From NCBI GenBank assembly GCA_028278425.1, contig JANQEJ010000313.1, positions 1 to 35,709 of the forward strand: a DNA stretch of 35,709 nucleotides, in the 5' to 3' direction. Positions 16,613 through 24,426 of the stretch are shown piece by piece. A program made the position numbers and the translations under genes. The DNA comes from Planctomycetota bacterium (GTDB taxonomy: Bacteria > Planctomycetota > UBA1135 > GCA-002686595). The notes beneath the pieces were generated by a model that was given only the letters and a program-made list of their open reading frames with translations, did no database searches and was not told the DNA's origin. Position 1 is the stretch's first letter; every line of letters starts with the position of its first letter.

Positions 16613-16765
16613 TCACCACTTGCCGAAGCCCGGATGCTGCATCAGCCAAGCCCGGAGCACACCCGCCACAATCCCATGGCCCTCGGCGGTGAGGTGTCCA
16701 TCCCCCACATCACCTCGCCAAGCGCGTCCGAGGAGGTCTACAGCCCGCGGATCTGGTGTGCTCAT
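16613..16765 (-). pseudogene. C-terminal fragment of an SGNH/GDSL-type hydrolase (or tiny coupled ORF)
   Basis: A 50-codon frame starts at an ATG overlapping the beta-helix gene stop (ATGA) and ends at 16613. It contains GDGHLTAEGHGIVAGVL, which matches block V of SGNH hydrolases, where the Asp and His of the catalytic triad lie (D-x-x-H-x-x-x-x-G-H). The Ser, Gly and Asn blocks are absent, so it cannot be an active hydrolase. It is probably a remnant left by deletion or by insertion of the beta-helix gene. The ATGA overlap would permit translation, so a real microprotein cannot be ruled out. Confidence 0.45.
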
Positions 16766-18711
16766 TCGCACGCGCTGCCCGGATACGGCGGCGGGCCAAT
16801 GACTATGTCCAACGCGTTCGTCAGAGCCGCGGTGCTCGGCGTGATCGAGACGCCCTGCGCACACAGCGAAACACCGAGGAGCGCACAATCGGTCGATGGC
16901 ACCGGGACCGCGAAGGGCTGGCCGACACCGGGGCTCTCCACCGCGATTCCTACGGAGGTGATGTCGCACAGCAGCGTCCCAAACGCCGTCGCAGTTCCAG
17001 GAGACAGACCAAACTCGAAGATGCCAAGCACGTCCTTCAACGCGTCTCCCGCAAAGAACGTGTGGTCGATGAACGGATCCCAGACCCCACCTAGTACCGG
17101 CGCCCCCGAAACCGCCGGCAACAGGACGATCGGGTTGGGCGGCGAGCCTGCCCGTACGGTCTCGCTGGGCGTTATCACCGTCACCGTGTCCTCGTAGCAA
17201 CCCATGTCCACGGCAGCCCCCTGAACCCGTAGACTTCCATCCAGATCGGTAGTAACGCCGGTCGGCACGGCGGCGCTATCCCCGGCATCGACGCACGGGG
17301 AGAGTGCGTCCAGGTGAAGGTCATCATCAAGCGTCGCCAAGGCGAAGTCACACCCCGCGGGAAGTGCGAACTGCGGATCAGCACCAATGTTCGTGGCTGA
17401 CGGTGACCCGAGGCCGGCCAGATCCTCGACACAGGAAAACTCCAGGTTGAGCGTGCTGCCGGGAATGAACTGAGCCGTTGCGTCTTGAACGCATCCGGGC
17501 GTCCGAGTGTTGCCCCAGAGAATGCAGTTGACGGTCTCCGGTGTGCCTGAGCTAGCCGCCTCAATGCCTCCGGCACTCACACCACCGGTCAGGGCGTGAT
17601 TCCCGAAGACCGTGCAGTTCACGATGAGCGGCACCGGCGGATCAGGAGTTGCCGTTCGCACGTACATGGCGCCCGCACGCTCAGCCGTGTTACCCACGAA
17701 CAGGCTGTTGACGACAACCGCAATCTGCGTCTGGTCGGTGTCTTCCTGAATGCTCAGCGCGCCACCGTTACCCGTTGGGATCTCGTTGCCAAGGAACACA
17801 CAGGACTCAATCCACGTCGGGTCGGTGAAACAGAAGATCGCACCGCCCTGACGCATGGTCGCGCTCAAACCCGCCATGTTTCGCTCGAACGTACAGCGAC
17901 GCAGCGTTGAGAACGTGGTCTCTGCGGGCGGAAAGCTCTCCGCGATCAAGGCTCCCCCGTCGTGGCCTGCCGTGTTCTCGCTGAACAGGCAGTCTTCCAG
18001 CGTCGGCGAGCTCTTGGTCACCATGATGGCGCCGCCGCCTCCTTCGGCGTGGTTGGCTCGAAAGGTGCATGCGAGGATCTGGGGGGAGGACTGCGAACAC
18101 CAGAGCGCGCCCCCGCTTGAGATGGCGGAGTTGCTCTCGAGAATGCACCCTTCAATCCGCACAGCACTCGTCAGGCCGGCCCCGGAGATGGTGATGCCGG
18201 CCCCGCGCTGGTCCGCAAGCGCCGCTCCATTCGCGTTGCCGCCGCTGACGTGGAAGCCATCGACCACGGAGATCTCTCCGATGGGCACTGCACCGAGGAT
18301 GCTGAGCACGTGGTACGCGTTGTCATCGGCCAACGCCGGCGTGCCGAGATCTCCGGAGAGCTTGGTCTCCTCGACGGAACCCACTCGCTCGGCAACGGAG
18401 CCCTCGAAACCCGCGAATCCGCCATACATGGCGACTCCAGGCGCCGGCGCGAACGTCGCACCACGACCCGGTGGAATACTCGGAATGTACGTGCCTTCCG
18501 CTACCCAGATCTGATCACCTGCTACGGCCGCAGCGACCGCGTCCTGAAGATCGACGTACGCGTCCGCCCACGAAGTTCCAAGCCCCCCGACGGCACTGTC
18601 ATCAACGTAGATGACCTGAGCAGACACAGGCGCAGAGAACATCCCAACGAACACGACGCTGACCTGAGCCAGTCGCCTCATTAGAGGCTCCACGGATGAC
18701 ACGAAGACCAT
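16762..18711 (-). CDS. Exported right-handed beta-helix protein with choice-of-anchor Q region
   Basis: The ATG at 18709-18711 follows AAGGGAG by five bases. The ATG ten codons later (18681) also has GGAG and gives a more typical signal peptide (MRRLAQVSVVFVGMFSAP), so the start is uncertain. The 649-residue product begins its mature part with IYVDDSAVGGLGTSWADAY, then GDQIWVAEGTYIP, the hallmark of choice-of-anchor Q polymorphic-outer-membrane-like proteins. Repeated turns such as SGGALWCS, GGGGAIMV, GHDGGALI, RQGGAIFC and GNGGALSI form the beta-helix, and SPCVDAGDSA with VDMGCYE closes it. The last 140 or so residues (WDPFIDHTFF to LTNALDIVIG) form a separate domain of a kind I associate with planctomycetes. 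It is likely secreted or displayed; the ligand is unknown. Confidence 0.8.
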   Translation of the reverse strand: MVFVSSVEPLMRRLAQVSVVFVGMFSAPVSAQVIYVDDSAVGGLGTSWADAYVDLQDAVAAAVAGDQIWVAEGTYIPSIPPGRGATFAPAPGVAMYGGFAGFEGSVAERVGSVEETKLSGDLGTPALADDNAYHVLSILGAVPIGEISVVDGFHVSGGNANGAALADQRGAGITISGAGLTSAVRIEGCILESNSAISSGGALWCSQSSPQILACTFRANHAEGGGGAIMVTKSSPTLEDCLFSENTAGHDGGALIAESFPPAETTFSTLRRCTFERNMAGLSATMRQGGAIFCFTDPTWIESCVFLGNEIPTGNGGALSIQEDTDQTQIAVVVNSLFVGNTAERAGAMYVRTATPDPPVPLIVNCTVFGNHALTGGVSAGGIEAASSGTPETVNCILWGNTRTPGCVQDATAQFIPGSTLNLEFSCVEDLAGLGSPSATNIGADPQFALPAGCDFALATLDDDLHLDALSPCVDAGDSAAVPTGVTTDLDGSLRVQGAAVDMGCYEDTVTVITPSETVRAGSPPNPIVLLPAVSGAPVLGGVWDPFIDHTFFAGDALKDVLGIFEFGLSPGTATAFGTLLCDITSVGIAVESPGVGQPFAVPVPSTDCALLGVSLCAQGVSITPSTAALTNALDIVIGPPPYPGSACE

Positions 18712-19016
18712 GGCATCTCCCTTCCGAGAACGGATAAGTAACGACGGGAAGCGGGTGCGGGTAAGCGCGCCGCGCCTAGCTTGCACCCACGTATCGAGCG
18801 CATTCCTGCCCGAATCAACAGTGCTCAGGACGACTCGCATAGCTGCCATGTTCCACGTTCCCGCGCATTCCCCTACGCTCCTGGGCCGCACCTTGGCAAG
18901 CGCTTCCGCGGGAGCTCTCACGGTCGCGATCCACGGACTCGCTCAGGAGCTCCGCCCGCCCGCGGACGGGGACAGGACGCCTCAGCCGCAGGTGCGGGAA
19001 CGACACCGGGTCGTAA
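18712..19016. other. Gene-free stretch between beta-helix gene and tRNA-Pro
   Basis: I see no gene in these 305 bases. On the minus strand AATCAA/CGTATC (18790-18818) reads TTGATT, 17 bases, GATACG. This is a weak candidate promoter for the beta-helix gene, which would leave a leader of roughly 70 bases. The stretch next to the tRNA returns to high GC. Confidence 0.3.
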
Positions 19017-19093
<77 letters not shown>

Positions 19094-19110
19094 ACCGATG
19101 AGGGGCAGAG

Positions 19111-19139
19111 AGACTAGGGCCGCCCCCCGGGGCCGTCAA
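19111..19139 (-). promoter_or_regulatory. Sigma-70-type promoter for tRNA-Pro
   Basis: On the minus strand TTGACG (19134-19139) is followed after exactly 17 bases by TAGTCT (19111-19116). Transcription would start near 19104, about ten bases before the mature tRNA 5' end. It sits between the stop codon of the upstream VWA gene and the tRNA, so the tRNA is expressed independently. Confidence 0.65.
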
Positions 19140-19150
19140 GCGCGGGTGGC

Positions 19151-20677
19151 CTACTTCCCGAGGTCGACGAAGACCCCGCCGTTGTCGTCGGCGAGGCGCT
19201 TCATGAAGTTCTTCTCGAACTCGCCGATGGCGATGGTGTGGATGACGACCTTGCGGAGCTCGTTGGCGGCGTTGACCTCGCGGAGGATGTCCTCGGTGTC
19301 GACGTAGTCGCCCCAGGAGGGGCGGCCGTCGGAGAGGAAGAAGATGGTGTCGACCGAGACCTCGTAGTTCTTGTCCTTGACGCCCTGGCCGCCGGCCTCC
19401 AGGGCGTCCATCAGGGCGGCGTAGGTGTTCGTGCGGCCGGCGCCGAGGTTGGCGGAGCCGGTCAGGCCGACCGAGGCGAGGTCCTCCTTGGAGGAGCCGC
19501 CGATCGCCTCGAGGCGGCGCACCCAGGTGTTCGCGCTCGACTTGTTCAAGACGTTGGCCCCCACCAGGGTCTTCTTCCAGCGCTTCGTGTCGGTGGCGAA
19601 CGACACGATGTTGTACTTCACGTAGGGCTCCAGGCCCTGGATGGTGCGGATCAGCTCGGTCTTGACGATGTCGATGCGCTTGTAGCTCGGATAGTCGCCG
19701 TCCTTGAAGCGCTCCTTCTCGATGACCTCCTGCTCCATCGACCCGGAGACGTCGATGACGAAGAGGATCGAGCGGCTCGGCGTCGAGATGCCGTGGTAGG
19801 ACACCGTGCCCGGGGGCGTGTACGTCTCCTGGCGCTCCTTCTGCTTCTCGCGCAGCTTCTTGAGCTCCGCGTCGGACGGGATCTCGAAGCGGTCCTTGTA
19901 CGTGTCCCAGAAGCGCTGCCAGCCGTCGAGCCGCTGGCCGAAGTCGCGGCCGGTGATGTTCGCGAGGGCCTCGCCGATGTCGAGCAGGAGCCGTCCCTCC
20001 TCGACCTCCATGCGCCGGATCAGGGGCTCGATCGACTCCTTGCGGCGCACGTCGCGCAGGGCGTCGATCGCGCTCTCGCGGACCTGCCAGGCCTCGTCGT
20101 TCAACGCTTCGATGGCCGGTTGCACGACGAGGTCCGAGCGCAGCGTGGCGAGCCCGCCGAAGGCGGCGCAGCGGACCGCGTTCTCCTTGTCGGTGAGGAG
20201 CGCGGCCATCGGCTCGGCCACGGCGGGGTCCTTCGTCCGCGTCAAGGCCTGGATCGAGCGCCGGCGCACCTCCCACGACTTGTCCTCGAGCAGCGGCAGC
20301 ACCGCCTCCTGCGTGCCGGTGTAGTTGCCGTCCGCCATCGCGCGGAGGATTCCGACGCGGATCGCCTCGTCCTTCTTCTCCTCCAGCATGACGAGCAGGT
20401 GGTCGACCGGGCCGCGCGACTCGAAGCCCGCGAGCACGCGCACGGCCGCGCGCACGACCTCCTTCTCCTTGTCCTTGAGAACCGGCAGGAGCACGTCGAC
20501 GACGGCCTTCGACTCCACGTCCTCGAGCGCGAGAATCGCCTCGACGCGGGTCGGCGTGTCCTTGTACTTCTTGAAGTACTTCTTGAACTCCTTGACGATC
20601 TCGTCGTCGGGCGAGATCGCGAGGCAGAGGAGCGCACAAAGGGAAGCGCGCAGCGGCACGGCGAGGGCGAGGTTCAT
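19151..20677 (-). CDS. Exported HEAT-repeat / von Willebrand factor A protein
   Basis: The ATG at 20675-20677 follows GGAG by eight bases and starts MNLALAVPLRASLCALLCLA, a signal peptide. The 508-residue product has about seven HEAT-like helical repeats at roughly 25-240, for example EAILALEDVESKAVVDVLLP and WEVRRRSIQALTRTKDPAVA. A linker with Lys/Glu helices follows, then a VWA domain from about 295 to the end. The metal-ion site is complete: DVSGSM from D309, a Thr in the GRTNTYAALMDAL segment, and D450 in FFLSDGRPS. VWA domains with this site bind protein ligands through a divalent cation. HEAT plus VWA in one exported protein is a scaffold layout, and the partner is unknown. It stands alone, with the tRNA promoter just downstream and a divergent FG-GAP gene upstream. 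Confidence 0.8.
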   Translation of the reverse strand: MNLALAVPLRASLCALLCLAISPDDEIVKEFKKYFKKYKDTPTRVEAILALEDVESKAVVDVLLPVLKDKEKEVVRAAVRVLAGFESRGPVDHLLVMLEEKKDEAIRVGILRAMADGNYTGTQEAVLPLLEDKSWEVRRRSIQALTRTKDPAVAEPMAALLTDKENAVRCAAFGGLATLRSDLVVQPAIEALNDEAWQVRESAIDALRDVRRKESIEPLIRRMEVEEGRLLLDIGEALANITGRDFGQRLDGWQRFWDTYKDRFEIPSDAELKKLREKQKERQETYTPPGTVSYHGISTPSRSILFVIDVSGSMEQEVIEKERFKDGDYPSYKRIDIVKTELIRTIQGLEPYVKYNIVSFATDTKRWKKTLVGANVLNKSSANTWVRRLEAIGGSSKEDLASVGLTGSANLGAGRTNTYAALMDALEAGGQGVKDKNYEVSVDTIFFLSDGRPSWGDYVDTEDILREVNAANELRKVVIHTIAIGEFEKNFMKRLADDNGGVFVDLGK

Positions 20678-20848
20678 GTGTGGAGCTCCAGGACGCACCC
20701 AGTGTAGTCCCAGCGGCCCGGGTACCTACAGGAGCGCCCGTTCGGGTCGTGTGGATTCCGGGGTATCGACGCACGGCGACTGCCCGTAGGCTGCGTTGGA
20801 GCCTCTCCTGCTCACCGTTCCGCCCCCCGTACCCCCCAAGAGAACGAC

Positions 20849-22624
20849 ATGGTCCGCGCCCTCCTCCCGCTCTCCGCGACGGCCTGCGCCGTGCTAGCCC
20901 TGGCGCTCCCGTCTTCCGCTCAGTTCAACGACCACTGGGCGAGCTTCGAGAAGACGCCGAGCATGATCTCCGCTCCGAGCCCGCTCGCGGACGACGACCA
21001 CGAGGTCGACATCGACTGGGGCGACCTGGACGGCGACGGGTGGACCGACGTGGTCGTCGTCCGCAAGGAGCCGATCATGGAAGCCGGGCCGCGGACGAAC
21101 GTCCTCCTGATGAACGAGACCGGCGTGCTCACCGATCGGACGTCCACGCTGGCGACGGCCTCGGACCTGCCGGGCGGCATGGGGTTCCTCGACCTGACGC
21201 CCGACCGCGACGTCGTCCTCGCCGACGTGAACAACGACGGGCTGCTCGACTGCATCACGGCCTGCGACGTGACCGACGGCCTGCCGAAGTCGGAGTCGCA
21301 CCCGCGCGTCTACGTGAACCTGGGCTCCGCCGGGAGCTGGCTCGGGCTGCGGCACGAGGACGCGCGCGTGCCGCTGCTCCTGCACGCGACCTCCGGGCTC
21401 CCGAAACCGCCGCGCTTCAACGCGGTCGACGCCGCCGACGTCGACCTGAACGGCTGGGTCGACCTCTACCTCGGCGACCAGGACCAGGACGCAGGCGCGG
21501 CGATCATCCTCCAGCCGCCCGCGGACGACCTGAACGACCGACTGCTGGTGAACAGCGGCGGCGGCTTCTTCGTCGACCAGACGGCCCTCGCGATGACGCC
21601 CGCGATGACGGACTCGGTCTTCTGCAACTCCGTGGCCCTGGCGGACTTCAACCAGGACGGAACGCCGGACCGGATGAAGCAGACCGGACTCGGCCCGCGC
21701 ACGGACCTCGCGTACAACAACCCGTTGAGCCCGGGCAGCTTCCCCACCCTCGACGTCATCTACACGGGCTCCTCGTACTTCATCTCCACGGGCGAGCTCA
21801 ACGGCGACGGCCGGATCGACTTCGTCATCTCGGACAACGGCGACGACAAGTTCGTGTTGAACGAGGCGACGCTGCCGAGCGGGGCGGTGCAGTGGGGCGC
21901 GCCCCAGACCTTCGACTTCCTCGCCGGGGGCGACGACGGCTTCGCCGCGAACAGCGTGATCGCGGACGTGGACCAGGACGGGTGGGGCGACGTCCTCATC
22001 GCGGACATCGACCCCCAGGTCGAGAACTACGCCCGTCGCATGCACTTCTACCACAACCTCGGGGGCGTCGTGGGCGGCGACGTCGACTTGCGGGAAGAGC
22101 GCGCGAGCGCGAGCGACGACGACTGGATCGGCGCGCCGGGCATCTCCGAGTCCGACCTGACCAACGTCCACGACGTGGCGGTGTTCGACATCGATATGGA
22201 CGGCCTGAACGACATCCTCGCCTTCCGCAGGTACGAGGACGTCGTCCTCCGCGGCAAGACGCCTTCCTTCTGCCAGGCCGATCTGGGCTACGGTGTCGGC
22301 GCCCCGGTGCTCGAGGTCTGCGGCGGCGACCTTTCCCCCGGCAACGACGCGACGCTGCGCCTCTTCAATGCCCAGTCGAACAAGGCCGGCGTCCTGTCGG
22401 TGTCGCTCACGGCGAACCCCGTCTTCATCCCGTTCCTCGACGCGACGCTGGCCGCGCTTCCGTCGATCGTTCTCCTCCCGATCGCGACCGACGTCGCCGG
22501 CGAGTACAGCCAGGTCCTGCCCGGAGGCGGCAACCCGAGCTCCTACGTGATCCAGGCCGTCGTGCAGAACGAGCCGGCGAGCTTCTCCACCAGCAACGCG
22601 GTGGAGGTGCAGTTCCTGCCGTAG
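20849..22624 (+). CDS. Exported FG-GAP/VCBS repeat protein
   Basis: This 591-residue protein starts MVRALLPLSATACAVLALAL with a signal peptide ending near SSAQ. AAGAGA lies five bases before the ATG. Seven calcium-binding blade motifs are visible, among them WGDLDGDGWTDVVVV, LADVNNDGLLDC, AADVDLNGWVDLYLG, LADFNQDGTPD, GELNGDGRIDFVIS, ADVDQDGWGDVLIA and FDIDMDGLNDILAF. They predict a beta-propeller like those of integrin alpha chains. From about residue 475 (CQADLGYGVGAPVLEVCGG) a C-terminal beta domain follows, ending NAVEVQFLP. I associate this terminal domain with planctomycete exported proteins, where it may serve anchoring or sorting (inference). It converges on the minus-strand gene at 22629 with a four-base gap and no visible terminator hairpin. 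Confidence 0.8.
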   Translation: MVRALLPLSATACAVLALALPSSAQFNDHWASFEKTPSMISAPSPLADDDHEVDIDWGDLDGDGWTDVVVVRKEPIMEAGPRTNVLLMNETGVLTDRTSTLATASDLPGGMGFLDLTPDRDVVLADVNNDGLLDCITACDVTDGLPKSESHPRVYVNLGSAGSWLGLRHEDARVPLLLHATSGLPKPPRFNAVDAADVDLNGWVDLYLGDQDQDAGAAIILQPPADDLNDRLLVNSGGGFFVDQTALAMTPAMTDSVFCNSVALADFNQDGTPDRMKQTGLGPRTDLAYNNPLSPGSFPTLDVIYTGSSYFISTGELNGDGRIDFVISDNGDDKFVLNEATLPSGAVQWGAPQTFDFLAGGDDGFAANSVIADVDQDGWGDVLIADIDPQVENYARRMHFYHNLGGVVGGDVDLREERASASDDDWIGAPGISESDLTNVHDVAVFDIDMDGLNDILAFRRYEDVVLRGKTPSFCQADLGYGVGAPVLEVCGGDLSPGNDATLRLFNAQSNKAGVLSVSLTANPVFIPFLDATLAALPSIVLLPIATDVAGEYSQVLPGGGNPSSYVIQAVVQNEPASFSTSNAVEVQFLP

Positions 22625-22628
22625 GCGC

Positions 22629-24293
22629 CTAGAACTTCAGCACGACCGACTTGCGGTCGCTGACCGGCTCCAGGTACGGGTCGTCGAGCGTGATCCGCCC
22701 GCCCGAGTCGGTGACGAGCGTCACCGTGGTGCCCTTGACCGACCGCACGCGGCCGTAGATCACGCCGCCGGGCACGCGCGCGCGGACGCGGCGGCCGGTG
22801 GCGAGCTCGTCGGGGTCGAGCTGGGTGCCTTCGCCCTCCTCGGGAAGGCGCTCGATGCGCTCGACGGAGCGACCGTCGAGGCCGATGCGACCGAGCTCCA
22901 TGTCGAGCCACACCTTGTGCTGCCCGAGGGCGAAGAGGCGGCCCTCGATGATCTCGCCGGAGTGGAGGTGCGTGCGGACGCTGCCGACGCTGGGCATCAT
23001 CACGATCGCCGGGGAGGCGATCGCGTCCATCGGGACCGTGTCGCCGCGCCAGACCATGTCGAGCTGCGCGAGGCTGCGGGAGAGGAACGCCTCGTTGTTG
23101 GAGGCCTCGAGGATCAGATCCTCAAAGGTGAGCTCGGTGACCCGCTGGTCGCGGTCGTACACCAACTCGGTTCCGGCCCCGCCGCCCTCCGCACCCGGAG
23201 TCGGCGGCGCGACGGGGTCGGCCGCGTCCGTAACCGGACCGACGATGTCGCCGGCGTTCGGGTCGCCCGTGACGAAGTCCTCGATCGGCGGCGGCTTCGG
23301 CGGCATGTCGGGCGCGTTCTCCGCGAGCGCCAGAACCACCGGCAGGCTGAACCGCGGGTCGTACGGGAAGCCCGCGCCGAAGCGCGGCGCGTCGTTGACC
23401 GGCGTCGGGTCGACCGTGGGCGTCGGCGTGGGCGGCTGCGGGCGCGTCGCGACGGTCGTCGACGAGTCGGGCCCGCCGGTACCGCCGTCGCCGCCGAGGA
23501 ACCGCGGCACGAGGAGCACGACCAGGACCGCGGCGAGGCCGAGGAAGAACGCGCCGCCGGCCAGGAGGAGGATCTTGGGCTTTCTCTCCTCCGGCTCCTC
23601 CTCCGCGAGCTCGCCGAGCTCGTCGTCGACCAGGTCGCCGTAGTCGTCGCCTTCGGCGTCCATCGGGCCGGCCTCCGGGGCGGCGAAGAGCGAGTCCTCT
23701 TCGTCCTCGGCGACGGCGGTACCCGCGTAGGGCGCCTCTTGAAGCTCGAGGCCGCCCGCGGCGTCGGCTTCGGCCTCGAACTCGAGGTCGAGGCCGAGGA
23801 AGTCCGAGGCGCCCTCGCTACCGATGAACTCGCTGGAGAGCACGTCGTCCGGGGAGGCCTGCCGCGCGCCCTCGGCCGGACGGTTCTTCGTCGGCGCCGC
23901 GGAGGCGTCGAAGCCGGCCGACTCGTCCAGTCCGGTCGGCTCGTCCGGTCCGGCCGCGACCACGGGCTCCGGCTCTGGCTCGCTCTCCAGGCCGAGGTCC
24001 GCCGCCAGGTCGAGCTCCGGCTCGGCGTCCCGGGCGTAGGAGGCGTAGGGATCGTCGTCGTCGGAGAGCGTGAGCTCCAGCGTGTCGTCCAGCTCCTCCG
24101 GAGGATCGAGCGGGTCCGGCTCGTAGAGCGGCCCCGCCATGTCCGAAGACCCGGAGGGCGAGTCGTACAGGTCGTCGTGCCCGCCCTCGTCAAAGGAGGG
24201 GAGACCGTCGTTCTCGTCGTTCTTGTCGTTCCAGGTCGGCTCGTTGCCGGACATCGCTTCCCAGTCCTGGCTGCTGTTCTTCCGTGGGGACAT
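22629..24293 (-). CDS. Single-pass membrane protein with long acidic cytoplasmic region
   Basis: This 554-residue protein starts MSPRKNSSQDWEAMSGNEP; GAGGCGG lies a few bases before the ATG, and MSGNEP is a possible later start. Residues 1-238 are extremely acidic (Asp/Glu/Ser/Pro, for example LDDTLELTLSDDDDPYASY) and probably disordered. One membrane helix, ILLLAGGAFFLGLAAVLVVL, lies at about 241-263 after basic RKPK, placing the N-terminus in the cytoplasm. A Pro/Thr linker follows, then from about 370 a folded outer part with strand-rich phrases (SGEIIEGRLFALGQHKVWLD, VIYGRVRSVKGTTVTLVT) that resemble small SH3-like barrels. I do not recognise the family. It lies 133 bases downstream of selB on the same strand and could share its transcript. 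Confidence 0.7.
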   Translation of the reverse strand: MSPRKNSSQDWEAMSGNEPTWNDKNDENDGLPSFDEGGHDDLYDSPSGSSDMAGPLYEPDPLDPPEELDDTLELTLSDDDDPYASYARDAEPELDLAADLGLESEPEPEPVVAAGPDEPTGLDESAGFDASAAPTKNRPAEGARQASPDDVLSSEFIGSEGASDFLGLDLEFEAEADAAGGLELQEAPYAGTAVAEDEEDSLFAAPEAGPMDAEGDDYGDLVDDELGELAEEEPEERKPKILLLAGGAFFLGLAAVLVVLLVPRFLGGDGGTGGPDSSTTVATRPQPPTPTPTVDPTPVNDAPRFGAGFPYDPRFSLPVVLALAENAPDMPPKPPPIEDFVTGDPNAGDIVGPVTDAADPVAPPTPGAEGGGAGTELVYDRDQRVTELTFEDLILEASNNEAFLSRSLAQLDMVWRGDTVPMDAIASPAIVMMPSVGSVRTHLHSGEIIEGRLFALGQHKVWLDMELGRIGLDGRSVERIERLPEEGEGTQLDPDELATGRRVRARVPGGVIYGRVRSVKGTTVTLVTDSGGRITLDDPYLEPVSDRKSVVLKF

Positions 24294-24426
24294 CCGCCGC
24301 CTCGCGGCATCCGGACCGCGATTCGGGAGCGGGGACGGGTACCCGTCTTTTGGGTGTCCCCCCTATCGGACGGAAGGGCGCGGAACCCTCAGTCTTTCAG
24401 GGATGGCGTAATTCGGAAACCGTTTC

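Noticed and set aside
24334..24350. A terminator-like GACGG-GTAC-CCGTC hairpin followed by TTTT on the plus strand
   Set aside because: No plus-strand gene reads into it. On the strand of selB and the acidic membrane protein the T-run is on the wrong side.
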